Shown here piece by piece: positions 44,496-53,365 of a stretch of DNA of 64,000 nucleotides. The DNA lies in assembly GCF_001422545.1 (NCBI RefSeq), contig NZ_LMLE01000001.1, forward strand, positions 928,127 to 992,126. Direction: 5' to 3'. The first letter of the stretch is position 1; each line of letters starts with the position of its first letter. The position numbers and the translations under genes are program-made. This DNA is from Pedobacter sp. Leaf41 (GTDB lineage: Bacteria > Bacteroidota > Bacteroidia > Sphingobacteriales > Sphingobacteriaceae). The notes beneath the pieces are model-generated. The model was given only the letters and a program-made list of their open reading frames with translations, had not been told where the DNA came from and made no database searches.

Positions 44496-45308
44496 ATGCT
44501 AAACTATTTAGATAAAATAAAAAATACAGAATCCGGAAATTTCTTTTTGATGGCTGGTCCATGTGCAATCGAAGGTGAAGATATCGCCATGCGCATTGCT
44601 GAAAAGATTATTACGATTACAGATAAACTTAAAATCCCTTACATTTTCAAGGGTTCCTATCGCAAAGCAAATAGAAGCAAAGGCAGTTCTTTTACAGGGA
44701 TTGGCGATGAAAAAGCCCTAAGGATTTTGGAGCGTATTGGTCGCGAATTTGGCGTGCCTACCGTTACAGATATTCACGAAAGTGGTGAAGCTGCAATCGC
44801 TGCTGCATATGTAGACGTTTTGCAGATCCCTGCTTTTTTGTGTCGCCAGACTGACTTGTTGATTGCTGCTGCCGAAACTGGTAAAGTAGTTAATGTAAAA
44901 AAAGGTCAGTTTCTTTCTGCTGGTTCAATGAAATTTGCAGTTGAAAAAGTGCGGGAAGCTGGCAACGAAAAAGTAATTTTAACGGATAGGGGAAATACTT
45001 TTGGCTACCAGGATTTAATTGTTGATTATCGGGGTTTACCCGAAATGCAAAGCTTCGGTGTTCCCGTTGTGATGGATTGTACGCATTCGCTACAGCAACC
45101 AAATCAAGCGAGTGGCGTAACTGGAGGTAAACCAGAGTTAATTTTAACCATTGCTAAAGCTGCCATTGCAGTTGGTGCAGATGGCTTATTTATCGAAACT
45201 CACCCAGATCCAGCAAACGCGAAATCAGATGGTGCTAATATGCTGCATTTGGATTTATTGGAAGAAACTTTAACCAGGTTGATCCGGATTAGGCAAGCTA
45301 TTCTTTAA
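44496..45308 (+). CDS. kdsA: 3-deoxy-8-phosphooctulonate synthase
   Basis: A 270-residue KdsA that joins phosphoenolpyruvate and arabinose-5-phosphate to Kdo-8-phosphate. Motifs are MAGPCAIEGEDIAMRIAEK, KGSYRKANRSKGSSF and the metal/PEP-binding segment DCTHSLQQPN, then FIETHPDP. The Cys in AGPCAIE suggests the metal-dependent class. It works with kdsD about 3 kb away. The DUF2071 gene follows after 2 bases. Confidence 0.95.
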   Translation: MLNYLDKIKNTESGNFFLMAGPCAIEGEDIAMRIAEKIITITDKLKIPYIFKGSYRKANRSKGSSFTGIGDEKALRILERIGREFGVPTVTDIHESGEAAIAAAYVDVLQIPAFLCRQTDLLIAAAETGKVVNVKKGQFLSAGSMKFAVEKVREAGNEKVILTDRGNTFGYQDLIVDYRGLPEMQSFGVPVVMDCTHSLQQPNQASGVTGGKPELILTIAKAAIAVGADGLFIETHPDPANAKSDGANMLHLDLLEETLTRLIRIRQAIL

Positions 45309-45310
45309 AA

Positions 45311-46027
45311 ATGACAAACTCAAAGGTATTTCTTACTGCCGAATGGCGAAAACTTGCTCTGGCGCAATATGCTGTAGATAAGGCTGTGCTTTTGAAATAC
45401 CTACCGCCCAATACAGAATTGGATGATTGGCAAGGTAAATACTATGTGAGCTTAGTTGGTTTTATGTTCGTAGATGTAAAATTGAGAGGCTTTAATATCC
45501 CGTTTCATACCAATTTTGAGGAAGTTAATCTTCGCTTCTATGTTAAATACAAAGATGGTGATGAGTGGAAGAGGGGCGTTGTTTTTATAAAAGAAATTGT
45601 GCCGTTGCCAGCCATCACATTTGTGGCAAATACAGTTTACAAAGAGAACTACCAAACCTTGCCGATGAAACACGTTTGGATTGAGCAGGAGCATCAACTT
45701 GAAGTAGATTATCTTTGGAAGAACAAAATCTGGAATAAGTTTTCTGTTACCGCTTCATCAAAAGCTGAAGAAATTGCCGTGGGCAGTGAAGAAGAATTCA
45801 TTACGGAACATTATTGGGGATATACCAAGATTGGATTAAATAGAACATCTGAATATGGCGTAGAACATCCACGTTGGGAAGCCTACCCAGTTAAACAATA
45901 TAAAATTGAAGTTGATTTTGGGATTAATTACGGAAGTGATTTCGCTTTCCTTAACCGTGCTGAGCCAGATTCAGTAATGCTTGCAGAAGGCTCAGAAATT
46001 AGGGTTTTGAAAGGGAAAAAGTTTTAG
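45311..46027 (+). CDS. YqjF/DUF2071 family protein
   Basis: A 238-residue soluble protein of the YqjF-like (DUF2071) family, with WRKLALAQYAVDKAVLLKYLPP near the start, YVSLVGFMFVDVKL and NLRFYVKYKDGDEWKRGVVFIKE. The fold is beta-rich and related to acetoacetate decarboxylase-like proteins. Function is unknown. It is 2 bases downstream of kdsA, so it is co-transcribed. Confidence 0.8.
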   Translation: MTNSKVFLTAEWRKLALAQYAVDKAVLLKYLPPNTELDDWQGKYYVSLVGFMFVDVKLRGFNIPFHTNFEEVNLRFYVKYKDGDEWKRGVVFIKEIVPLPAITFVANTVYKENYQTLPMKHVWIEQEHQLEVDYLWKNKIWNKFSVTASSKAEEIAVGSEEEFITEHYWGYTKIGLNRTSEYGVEHPRWEAYPVKQYKIEVDFGINYGSDFAFLNRAEPDSVMLAEGSEIRVLKGKKF

Positions 46028-46061
46028 CAGTTTTTTTGCTTGAAAAAATAAATACACCTGA

Positions 46062-46478
46062 TTAGACCCTGTGTTGATCCCCTCGCCAACTTTTTATTTC
46101 CTTTTTGATGCCATCTGGCGATAGTTGCATGGAAATTACCTTATCAACAAGTACCACTAATTCTCCATCACTTGCAAATCTTAAAGCCAGTATGTGTGCT
46201 AAAGTGAGTTCAGCCGGCAGTGCTTTGCCGGCCAACAAAAAGTATCGGAATTTTTCTTCTGCTCTTATAGCTCTGTCTTGCGCTTTCAATGCAAATGTTC
46301 TTGCCATTATAGCTGTTAGCAGTACTAAAAATATCGCAAGGAAAATTAAAGCCGATGAGATATTTGGAGTTATTACGCAATTGTAGAGCGAAGCCAGCAA
46401 CGTGAGCAAGATCAACGGCACAGCAAAGAAATGGAAAAGCGGATAGAACCTTCTGTGGTTGGAGTAATTTTGCGACAT
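46062..46478 (-). CDS. DUF6526 membrane protein
   Basis: A 138-residue protein with two N-terminal hydrophobic helices (about 14-32 and 39-57) and a C-terminal cytoplasmic part: QDRAIRAEEKFRYFLLAGK, LTLAHILALRFASDGELV, IKKEIKSWRGDQHRV. The QDRAIRAEE-RLR-L tract is characteristic of DUF6526 proteins of unknown role. It is 1 base downstream of the OmpA-family gene on the same strand, so it shares its transcript. Confidence 0.8.
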   Translation of the reverse strand: MSQNYSNHRRFYPLFHFFAVPLILLTLLASLYNCVITPNISSALIFLAIFLVLLTAIMARTFALKAQDRAIRAEEKFRYFLLAGKALPAELTLAHILALRFASDGELVVLVDKVISMQLSPDGIKKEIKSWRGDQHRV

Positions 46479-46479
46479 A

Positions 46480-48366
46480 TTAAATTTTAGTTATCAAAAA
46501 CGATGTTCTTCTATTGCTTTTTCGCCCAAGCTCGGTTTTATTATCTGCAATTGGTTTATTTGCCCCAAAACCTTTAAACGTGAGTCTTTTGGCTTCAATA
46601 TTGTTTTTCAATAAATATTCGTAAACAGCATTTGCTCTATTAAGTGATAACTTTTCGTTCAATTTAGCATCGCCTATATTATCTGTATGACCTTGAATTT
46701 CGATATCGACCGTTGGATTTTGATTTAGGAACTCAATTAATAAATCGAGTTCTTTAATTGATGCAGGCAAGAGATTGAACTTGTTAGTGTCAAAGAAAAT
46801 ATTTCTCAAAGTTACATTTCCACCTTGTTTAATTTTTTCGATGTAGACTTCTATTTGGTAGGGCTTGTTGATATCGCCAGTCTTTAATTCAAAGTTTTCA
46901 GAATAAAACAAATAACCTTCTGCATTAACATTGAAAAGATAATTACTTCCGATAGGCATAACAGCTAGAAACTGGCCAGTTTCGGGATCGGTGTAGTCAT
47001 CAAAAACTGTATTGTTTGATTTTAAATCTATAACCTGAACATTGCTTTCTATCATTTTCTTGCTGTCCTTATCTCTCACAATGCCTTTTACATACGATAC
47101 TTTCATTGGTTTCGCAATTTCTGGCAAACCGAAACTATAAATATCCTGACCACCGAAGCCGTCTTTTAAGTTAGAGGAAAACATTCCCGTGTTTCCATCA
47201 GCACTAACAATTAAACCGCTCTCATCATCAAATGAATTTATCGGATAGCCGATATTAATAGGTTTTTGAAACTTTCCTCCAACATCCATTCTGCTGTAGT
47301 AAATATCTTTGTTTCCAAAACCTGGCCATCCATCTGAGGAAAAGTAAAGTGTTTTTCCATCAGCGTGTAGGAAGGGTGTGTTTTCATCGTAAATTGTATT
47401 TATTTCAAGACCAAGATTTATAGCAGGTCCCCATTTGGCATCATCAGTAATGGTGCTTTTCCATATATCGTAGCCTCCCGAACCGCTGGGACGGTTGCTA
47501 ATGAAATATAGAGTTCTGCCATCGGGACTGATTGCAGGTTGCGACTCCCAATACTCAGAATTTACAGGTTTGCCAATATTATAAGGTTCGCCCCAATCTT
47601 TGCCTTCACGGTGAGAAACATAAATATCACATCTACCTAGCCCATCTGGGCGATTACATCCCGTAAAAAATAAATATTTTCCATCTGGAGATATCGTTTG
47701 AGCGCCTTCATTGTATCTGGTCGTATTTATGTTTGCTGATAAAGGCGTAGCTAAATTCCATGAATTATTTTTGAATTGAGAAGTCCAAAAGTCTTCATTC
47801 CCATTCATCAGGCGAGTAAACACTAATGTTTCTCCATCGGCTGTCAAAGCAGGGAAATATTCTGAGTCGTTTGTATTAACGCCATTTCCTAGATTAGCTG
47901 GTGCGTATTTAACGGGCTTCTTAATTTCAAGGGATGCAAAATCACAGTCCATTAAATATTTCCTTGCTCGTTTTGCCCGTTCAGAAGAACTATCTAATAA
48001 TAAGAATTCATTAAAATGTTGTTTTGCCTGATCATATTCTTGTGTGGCAAATTCCATCTCGGCTAAGCCATAGATCACTTCGGGAGCTACATTTTTATTG
48101 ATCAGTAATGCTTTTTGGTAAGCGGCTTTAGCATCTGAATATCTCTTTTGCGCTTTGTAAACGCCGCCGAGTAAGGTAAATGCATTTTGAAATAGGGGAT
48201 CTGCCTCAACAGCACTTTTCAAAACTTGCTCGGCAGATGCATAATCTAATTTCTCAATGTATGGTCCTGCCTTTTCGAAAAAAGTTTGTGCTTTTCTATT
48301 TGGCGAGCTTTGCGCATAACCAAAAATACTTGATATGCTAACGAATAAGAGAAACCAGTATTTCAT
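46480..48366 (-). CDS. OmpA-family protein with TPR and PD40 repeats
   Basis: A 628-residue envelope protein. A signal peptide (1-18) precedes TPR repeats (about 25-145), a PD40/WD40-like propeller (about 165-420, repeated SPDGKYLFFTG, SPDGRTLYFISN and ADGKTLYFSSD blades), a carboxypeptidase-like beta domain (about 425-510) and a C-terminal OmpA peptidoglycan-binding domain (about 520-628, NPTVDIEIQGHTDNIGDAKLN). This layout is common in Bacteroidota gliding/type IX-related and envelope-tethering proteins; its specific role is not clear. Confidence 0.88.
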   Translation of the reverse strand: MKYWFLLFVSISSIFGYAQSSPNRKAQTFFEKAGPYIEKLDYASAEQVLKSAVEADPLFQNAFTLLGGVYKAQKRYSDAKAAYQKALLINKNVAPEVIYGLAEMEFATQEYDQAKQHFNEFLLLDSSSERAKRARKYLMDCDFASLEIKKPVKYAPANLGNGVNTNDSEYFPALTADGETLVFTRLMNGNEDFWTSQFKNNSWNLATPLSANINTTRYNEGAQTISPDGKYLFFTGCNRPDGLGRCDIYVSHREGKDWGEPYNIGKPVNSEYWESQPAISPDGRTLYFISNRPSGSGGYDIWKSTITDDAKWGPAINLGLEINTIYDENTPFLHADGKTLYFSSDGWPGFGNKDIYYSRMDVGGKFQKPINIGYPINSFDDESGLIVSADGNTGMFSSNLKDGFGGQDIYSFGLPEIAKPMKVSYVKGIVRDKDSKKMIESNVQVIDLKSNNTVFDDYTDPETGQFLAVMPIGSNYLFNVNAEGYLFYSENFELKTGDINKPYQIEVYIEKIKQGGNVTLRNIFFDTNKFNLLPASIKELDLLIEFLNQNPTVDIEIQGHTDNIGDAKLNEKLSLNRANAVYEYLLKNNIEAKRLTFKGFGANKPIADNKTELGRKSNRRTSFLITKI

Positions 48367-48404
48367 TACATCAACATTTAGTGATCAAAGCTAATGTAAA
48401 CTAT

Positions 48405-49028
48405 TTAAGGAATATTTAAAAATTTATGCGTTTGCAAAGAAATTTCCCATTTCGGGTTAGCCATTACGTACTCAATAATCATTGGGGTAATTTCTTTAGA
48501 TTTTGACCACTCTGGCTGAAGGTAAAGCTTACAGGTTGGTGATACCATTGCGGCATATTCCTCTGCCCATTTAAAATCACTTTTATTAAAAACAATAACT
48601 TTCAACTCGTGGGCGAAAGGGGTGATATCGGGTCTGGGTGCTTTAAATTTTTTTGGTGATAAACAGATCCAATCCCAATGGCCTGAAAGAGGATAAGCAC
48701 CCGAAGTTTCAATAAACGTTAAGATACCTCGATCTCTAAGTTTTTGAGTAAGGTAGTCAAGATTGTAAATAAGTGGTTCACCACCAGTAATTACCACAGC
48801 TTTGCCCGGGAATTTATCTGCATTTTCTACAATTACATCAGCAGGAGTTAAGGGATGCATTTCGGCGTCCCAGCTTTCTTTCACATCGCACCAGTGGCAT
48901 CCCACATCACAACCACCTAAGCGGATAAAATAAGCTGCTTTTCCGGTGTTGAATCCTTCGCCCTGTATCGTATAGAACTCTTCCATTAAAGGAAGTAATG
49001 TGCCGTCTTCTGGTATATCTTGTTTCAT
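48405..49028 (-). CDS. queE: 7-carboxy-7-deazaguanine synthase
   Basis: A 207-residue radical-SAM enzyme of the queuosine pathway that converts carboxytetrahydropterin to CDG. The FeS cluster motif is C40-x3-C44-x2-C47 (CDVGCHWC), with GEGFNTGKAAYFIRLGG before it and VVITGGEPL (SAM GGE motif) after. The length is typical. The other queuosine genes are not in this window. Confidence 0.93.
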   Translation of the reverse strand: MKQDIPEDGTLLPLMEEFYTIQGEGFNTGKAAYFIRLGGCDVGCHWCDVKESWDAEMHPLTPADVIVENADKFPGKAVVITGGEPLIYNLDYLTQKLRDRGILTFIETSGAYPLSGHWDWICLSPKKFKAPRPDITPFAHELKVIVFNKSDFKWAEEYAAMVSPTCKLYLQPEWSKSKEITPMIIEYVMANPKWEISLQTHKFLNIP

Positions 49029-49122
49029 TTTTGAGGATGCAAATATCTTAAAAAAATATGGTGTAGCGATTTCTCTTTTAAAAATTAATGTAAAGATGAA
49101 ATAAGACTGATATTTAAATAGT

Positions 49123-49130
49123 TATTTTAG
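49123..49130 (+). promoter_or_regulatory. Possible -7 element at the Rieske gene
   Basis: TATTTTAG, a variant of TAnnTTTG, lies four bases before ATG 49135, the same distance as at dnaB. No good -33 element is present. The evidence is weak. Confidence 0.3.
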
Positions 49131-49134
49131 CTGG

Positions 49135-49470
49135 ATGAAGTGGTTCAAAGCACTAAATATTAATCAAATCCCCAATGCCAATTCAATAAAAACGCTTGAG
49201 GTTAATGGCAAACAACTCTGCGTGATCAATAATGAAGAAAAAATTGTGGTAACCCAATCTTCTTGCCCACATGCTGGCGGTCACTTTTCTGGTGGTTGGT
49301 GCAAAAATGGTCATTTGATCTGTCCGATACATCGCTATGAATATAGTTTGGAAAACGGAAGAGGTGCAGAGGGTCAGGGCGATTATATTGATATTTATCC
49401 AAGTGAGTTAAGAGAAGATGGCTTGTATGTTGGTTTTGAAGAAAGCTGGTGGAGTAAACTTTGGAGCTGA
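49135..49470 (+). CDS. Rieske (2Fe-2S) protein
   Basis: A 111-residue soluble Rieske ferredoxin. The cluster ligands are C44/H46 (SSCPHAGGHFSGG) and C63/H66 (ICPIHRYEYS). There is no membrane anchor, so it is probably an electron carrier for an oxygenase or reductase rather than a bc1 subunit. It is divergent from queE. A purine/pyrimidine repeat element begins at its stop. Confidence 0.88.
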   Translation: MKWFKALNINQIPNANSIKTLEVNGKQLCVINNEEKIVVTQSSCPHAGGHFSGGWCKNGHLICPIHRYEYSLENGRGAEGQGDYIDIYPSELREDGLYVGFEESWWSKLWS

Positions 49471-49560
49471 AAGAGCAAAGAATAAGGAGCAATGAACAAG
49501 GATTTTGAGCGTATTGTAATTTCAGCACTCATCTTTATTCTTTGTTCATTCATCCTTTCT
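49468..49560. repeat. Purine-arm/pyrimidine-arm intergenic element
   Basis: A purine-rich arm containing GAGCAAAGAATAAGGAGC and ATGAACAAGG is followed by a pyrimidine-rich arm whose complement contains ATGAACAAAGAATAAAG. The arms therefore share CAAAGAATAA and ATGAACAA. The element runs from the Rieske stop into the end of the decayed PIN gene. Confidence 0.5.
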
Positions 49561-49976
49561 CTTGCAACAAATACCTTTTAAAAAACTCTTGACAATTTAC
49601 AACTTCTATTTCAGCGAAATAAAAACCTTCAACATCTTCTGTAATGATGCATTTACATTGGACAGATTCTGCAGCATAGTACTCTAAGCCATCTTCAATA
49701 TCGTGAATAAATTTGTTTGATAAAGTATTTAAAACACCTTTGGCCGAGTTTTCTACTATTTTTATATGCTGACAAAGCAAATCAATTTTATGTTTCGCCA
49801 ATTGGGATTTATGTTTTTTTCGGCAAAGTAAAACGCAATAGCCAGGCAAAGAGTTGAGGTGTAAACCTCGAATTTTGGATGAGATGCCAAACTCAAAATT
49901 CTTGAAGAGTAAGTAAATAGAGTAAATTCCTTGTTTAATACAGAACAAGTATATTAGCACCTAAAAATATCTTCAT
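49550..49976 (-). pseudogene. Decayed PIN-domain toxin (VapC-like)
   Basis: Read on the minus strand from ATG 49974-49976, the pieces are MKIFLGANILV, then after a one-base shift near 49943 SVLNKEFTLFTYSSRILS onward to YFAEKK, then after a second shift at the T7 run 49814-49820 the rest: LLCQHIKIVENSAKG, FIHDIEDGLEYYAAE, CKCIITEDVEGFYF and FFKRYLLQ. Together they give a full PIN domain of the type paired with DUF6364. The first catalytic Asp (expected FLDANIL) is Gly. Two one-base deletions and a lost catalytic residue make activity very unlikely. A 136-codon frame (49550-49960, GTG start) crosses both regions but is only partly the original protein. Confidence 0.75.
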
Positions 49977-49979
49977 CAA

Positions 49980-50242
49980 TTACTTTTTAGAAGAGAAGAA
50001 TTCATCTTTTGATGTTTTTCTGTTGGCTTTCCCCGTTTTTTTTGTATTCAACTTCGTCCTCTGCAACCATACTCAACCAATCAGAAATTGGATAATCTTC
50101 TAAATGATTTATAGTCACTAGCCGTAACCTGTATCAATAAGTGTTCAACTAGCCGCGAAAGACTAATATTATTATCAGTTGCGTACTTCTTAGCCTTTGC
50201 AACCACATCATCATTGAAGCTTGGAGTTAATTTCGCATCCAT
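49980..50242 (-). pseudogene. Decayed DUF6364 antitoxin
   Basis: From ATG 50240-50242 the minus strand reads MDAKLTPSFNDDVVAKAKKY, then ATDNNISLSRLVEHLL and ASDYKS, the ribbon-helix-helix-like start of DUF6364 antitoxins. An extra base near 50104 shifts the frame, giving a stop at 50081-50083 (53 codons). In the other frame the usual continuation LEDYPISDWLSMVAEDEVEY appears, and after another shift in the T8 run 50036-50043 the tail SKDEFFSSKK and a stop. The stop lies 3 bases before the toxin ATG, the normal spacing for such a pair. Confidence 0.72.
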
Positions 50243-50269
50243 AATTGAAATATTTATAACATATAATGC

Positions 50270-50301
50270 TTTACGTATAAATAAAAATTAGTTTACGTAA
50301 A
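50270..50301. promoter_or_regulatory. Paired operator-like palindromes of the toxin-antitoxin operon
   Basis: TTTACGTATA at 50270-50279 and the perfect palindrome TTTACGTAAA at 50292-50301 lie 22 bases apart (about two helical turns), upstream of the antitoxin start at 50242. Such twin sites fit autorepression by a ribbon-helix-helix antitoxin. Confidence 0.45.
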
Positions 50302-50331
50302 AAAAGCAATTCAAAAATTGAATTGCTTTTT
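50301..50331. terminator. Terminator after folD
   Basis: A perfect 14-bp stem AAAAAGCAATTCAA/TTGAATTGCTTTTT with loop AAA, T runs on both strands. It is 24 bases past the folD stop on the minus strand. Confidence 0.9.
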
Positions 50332-50354
50332 CCTTTATGCTTTAACCCTCGAGC

Positions 50355-51236
50355 TTATTGATAAATTTCTTTCCTAGCTGATGCTAAAGTGTTTTGCAAT
50401 AGACCTACTATCGTCATCAAACCGACTCCGCCTGGAACAGGTGTAATGTAAGATGAAATGGGCGCTACGTTTTCGAAATCTACATCTCCATATAATTTGA
50501 AACCAGATTTCGTTTCGGTAGATGTTTCACGGTTGATGCCCACATCAATAATTATCGCACCGGGTTTTACCATGTCGGCGGTGATGAAGTTCTTTTTACC
50601 AATTGCCGCAATAATAATATCGGCTTGTAAAACCTGTTCTTTTAAATCCTTAGTGCGGGAGTGTGTAAGCGTAACTGTGCAGTTGCCTGGGTTTGCGTTA
50701 CGGGCCATTAAAATACTCATCGGACTACCAACAATGTTACTTCTCCCTACTACTACACAATGCATCCCAGAGGTATTAATGTTACATTCCTGTAACATCA
50801 ATAAAATTCCATAAGGTGTAGCAGGGATGAAGCAGGGTAGATTACGCATCATTCTGCCCAAGTTTACCGGATGAAAACCATCTACATCTTTACGGTAATC
50901 AATAGCTTCCGTAACTTTCTCAGGGTCGATATGTTTTGGTAAAGGGAGCTGAACAATTAATCCATCGACATCAGCATCTTGATTAATTTCTTCGATTTTA
51001 GCCAATAATTCAGCCTCAGTTACCGAATTATCATACCTGTGAAGTGAAGACTTGAAACCCACCTTTTCGCAGTTTTTCATCTTACTGGCCACATAGGTTT
51101 CGCTTCCGCCATCGTTGCCCACTAAAATGGCAACAAGGTGTGGTTTGCGTCCATTGGTATTTAAAAACTCTGCAGCTTCCTTTGCAATCTGAACTTTAAC
51201 TTTTTCTGATACGTATTTGCCGTCTAATAATTTCAT
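50355..51236 (-). CDS. folD: Bifunctional methylenetetrahydrofolate dehydrogenase/cyclohydrolase
   Basis: A 293-residue FolD that interconverts 5,10-methylene-THF, methenyl-THF and 10-formyl-THF. The catalytic Lys lies in [14 protein letters not shown], followed by [14 protein letters not shown], the KDVDGFHP motif, the Rossmann-like [13 protein letters not shown] and the C-terminal [12 protein letters not shown]. All markers are present. Confidence 0.96.
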   Translation of the reverse strand: MKLLDGKYVSEKVKVQIAKEAAEFLNTNGRKPHLVAILVGNDGGSETYVASKMKNCEKVGFKSSLHRYDNSVTEAELLAKIEEINQDADVDGLIVQLPLPKHIDPEKVTEAIDYRKDVDGFHPVNLGRMMRNLPCFIPATPYGILLMLQECNINTSGMHCVVVGRSNIVGSPMSILMARNANPGNCTVTLTHSRTKDLKEQVLQADIIIAAIGKKNFITADMVKPGAIIIDVGINRETSTETKSGFKLYGDVDFENVAPISSYITPVPGGVGLMTIVGLLQNTLASARKEIYQ

Positions 51237-51321
51237 TCTTAAAGAGATGTGAGAAATGAGATTTGAGATCTGAGATCGAACAAATGTTTAACGTCTCATG
51301 CCTATTATCTCATATCTAATT
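51237..51321. repeat. Purine-arm/pyrimidine-arm intergenic element
   Basis: Between folD and lepA: GAGATGTGAGAAATGAGATT and TGAGATCTGAGATCG form the purine arm, while ACGTCTCATGCC and ATTATCTCATATCTAAT form the pyrimidine arm. It shares the words GAGATTTGAGA and GATGTGAGA with 44408-44495. Confidence 0.5.
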
Positions 51322-53109
51322 TTAATCCAATTTCAAAACTGCCATAAATGCTGATTGGGGAATCTCTACGTTTCCAACCTGGCGCATGCGTTTCTTACCT
51401 TTTTTCTGTTTCTCCAATAATTTACGCTTCCGGGAAATATCACCACCGTAACATTTAGCGGTAACATCTTTACGCAAAGCACTTAGTGTTTCACGAGCGA
51501 TCACTTTTGCGCCAATAGAAGCTTGAATTTTAATTTCGAACTGTTGACGAGGGATTAACTCCCTTAATTTCTCGCAAATTTTCTTTCCGAAATCGTAAGC
51601 GTTACTTCTGTGAATGAGTGAAGAAAGGGCATCAACCGGTTCATCATTAATTAACATATCTAAACGAACCAAATCTGATTTGCGGTAACCTACCTGGTGA
51701 TAATCGAAAGATGCGTAGCCCTTTGAAATGGTTTTTAATTTATCATAAAAGTCGAATACAATCTCGCCCATTGGCATTTCGAAAACCAGTTCAACCCGAT
51801 CGGAGGTTAAGTAGGATTGATTTACAATTGTTCCTCTTTTCTGAATACACAGTGACATTACCGGTCCGACAAAATCGGCTTTAGTAATGATATTGGCTTT
51901 GATAAATGGTTCCTCAACAGAATCCAGTTTGCTCGGATCAGGAAGATCTGAAGGATTGTTTACAAAAATTTCATCTCCTTTTGTAGTATGAGCGATGTAG
52001 GATACGTTAGGAACGGTAGTGATAACCGTCATGTCGAATTCACGCTCTAAACGCTCTTGAATGATCTCCATGTGCAACATACCCAAAAATCCGCAACGGA
52101 AACCGAAGCCTAAGGCTGCCGAACTTTCAGGTTCAAATACGATAGATGCATCATTCAGCTGTAGCTTATGCATTGCTTCACGAAGTTCTTCAAACTCATC
52201 TGTATCAACAGGATAAATCCCAGCGAAAACCATTGGTTTAACTTCTTCAAAACCTTGAATTGCATCTAAAGATGGTCTTGCAGTTGTTGTAATGGTATCA
52301 CCAACTTTTACTTCTCTGGCTTCTTTTATCCCTGAAATGATATAACCCACATCTCCGGTTTTAACCACACTCCTTGGCGCCATATCTAGTTTTAAAATTC
52401 CTACCTCATCAGCAAGATATTCCTTTCCTGTATTAATAAACTTAACTTTGTCGCCTTTTTTGATCTCGCCGTTTACCACTTTGTAATAAGCGATTATTCC
52501 TCTAAAAGAGTTAAAAACCGAGTCGAAAATTAAGGCTTGTAACGGCGCTTCAGGATCGCCAACAGGTGCTGGAACACGATCTACAATGGCTTGAATAATA
52601 TCGGGAATCCCTAAGCCAGTTTTACCCGATGCAGGAATAATATCTTCGCGTTTACAGCCAATTAAATCAATAATCTGATCTTTAACTTCTTCAGGCATCG
52701 CCCCAGGCAAATCCATTTTGTTTAAGATTGGAATAATTTCGAGATCGTGTTCTAAAGCCAGATACAAATTCGAAATGGTTTGTGCTTGTATCCCTTGCGA
52801 AGCATCTACAATTAATAAAGCGCCTTCACAAGCGGCAATAGAACGCGAAACTTCATAAGAAAAATCGACGTGTCCCGGGGTATCAATCAAGTTAAAGTTA
52901 TATTCAATATCTCCAACCTTATAGTTCATTTGTATGGCATGACTTTTAATCGTTATGCCTCGCTCACGCTCCAAATCCATATTATCGAGCAATTGCGCCT
53001 GCGCTTCACGCTGCGAAATTGTCGCTGTATATTCTAATAACCTATCAGCCAAAGTGCTCTTGCCATGGTCGATATGTGCAATAATGCAAAAATTACGTAT
53101 ATGCTTCAT
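51322..53109 (-). CDS. lepA: Translation elongation factor 4 (LepA)
   Basis: A 595-residue GTPase that remodels ribosomes. The G1 motif is [13 protein letters not shown], followed by [12 protein letters not shown] (G3), NKMDLPGA (G4) and the LepA-specific C-terminal domain with [20 protein letters not shown]. The length is standard. A TATCTTTG element lies 7 bases upstream, leaving an extremely short leader. Confidence 0.96.
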   Translation of the reverse strand: MKHIRNFCIIAHIDHGKSTLADRLLEYTATISQREAQAQLLDNMDLERERGITIKSHAIQMNYKVGDIEYNFNLIDTPGHVDFSYEVSRSIAACEGALLIVDASQGIQAQTISNLYLALEHDLEIIPILNKMDLPGAMPEEVKDQIIDLIGCKREDIIPASGKTGLGIPDIIQAIVDRVPAPVGDPEAPLQALIFDSVFNSFRGIIAYYKVVNGEIKKGDKVKFINTGKEYLADEVGILKLDMAPRSVVKTGDVGYIISGIKEAREVKVGDTITTTARPSLDAIQGFEEVKPMVFAGIYPVDTDEFEELREAMHKLQLNDASIVFEPESSAALGFGFRCGFLGMLHMEIIQERLEREFDMTVITTVPNVSYIAHTTKGDEIFVNNPSDLPDPSKLDSVEEPFIKANIITKADFVGPVMSLCIQKRGTIVNQSYLTSDRVELVFEMPMGEIVFDFYDKLKTISKGYASFDYHQVGYRKSDLVRLDMLINDEPVDALSSLIHRSNAYDFGKKICEKLRELIPRQQFEIKIQASIGAKVIARETLSALRKDVTAKCYGGDISRKRKLLEKQKKGKKRMRQVGNVEIPQSAFMAVLKLD

Positions 53110-53116
53110 CTTTGCG

Positions 53117-53124
53117 CAAAGATA
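53117..53124 (-). promoter_or_regulatory. -7 element for lepA
   Basis: TATCTTTG on the minus strand is followed by CGCAAAG and the lepA ATG. Using the spacing seen at the SRP RNA, the start would be 3 bases before ATG, a near-leaderless transcript. Confidence 0.5.
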
Positions 53125-53221
53125 TGCTTTTTAATGGAAAATTTACCGTCGAAAATGGAATGCTAAGCGGCCAATTTTTTTATAAAACAAGGTAGTATTT
53201 GCTGATTAGAAAGTTAATCAC

Positions 53222-53240
53222 TTCCTCCGTTCAGGAGGAA
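53222..53240 (+). other. Hairpin holding a Shine-Dalgarno-like word
   Basis: TTCCTCC/GGAGGAA forms a 7-bp hairpin with loop GTTCA. GGAGGAAAA precedes an ATG (53243) that opens only a 17-codon frame. It is in a 256-base gap between lepA and a thioesterase. Its meaning is unclear; Bacteroidota rarely use Shine-Dalgarno sites. Confidence 0.3.
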
Positions 53241-53365
53241 AAATGTTTAGTCGTTTCGTTATCTTATTTCCAGAAAAAATCGGTTATTTTGAATGAACAA
53301 TCTCATTCATAGCAACAATGAATGCATAGTTACCATTGAATTTAATTGCTAAAGCATGCGATATA

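Noticed and set aside
49550..49960. Treating the 136-codon frame as an intact hypothetical protein
   Set aside because: Its N-terminal half is an out-of-frame reading of PIN sequence that is clearly visible in other frames. Only the C-terminal part is original.
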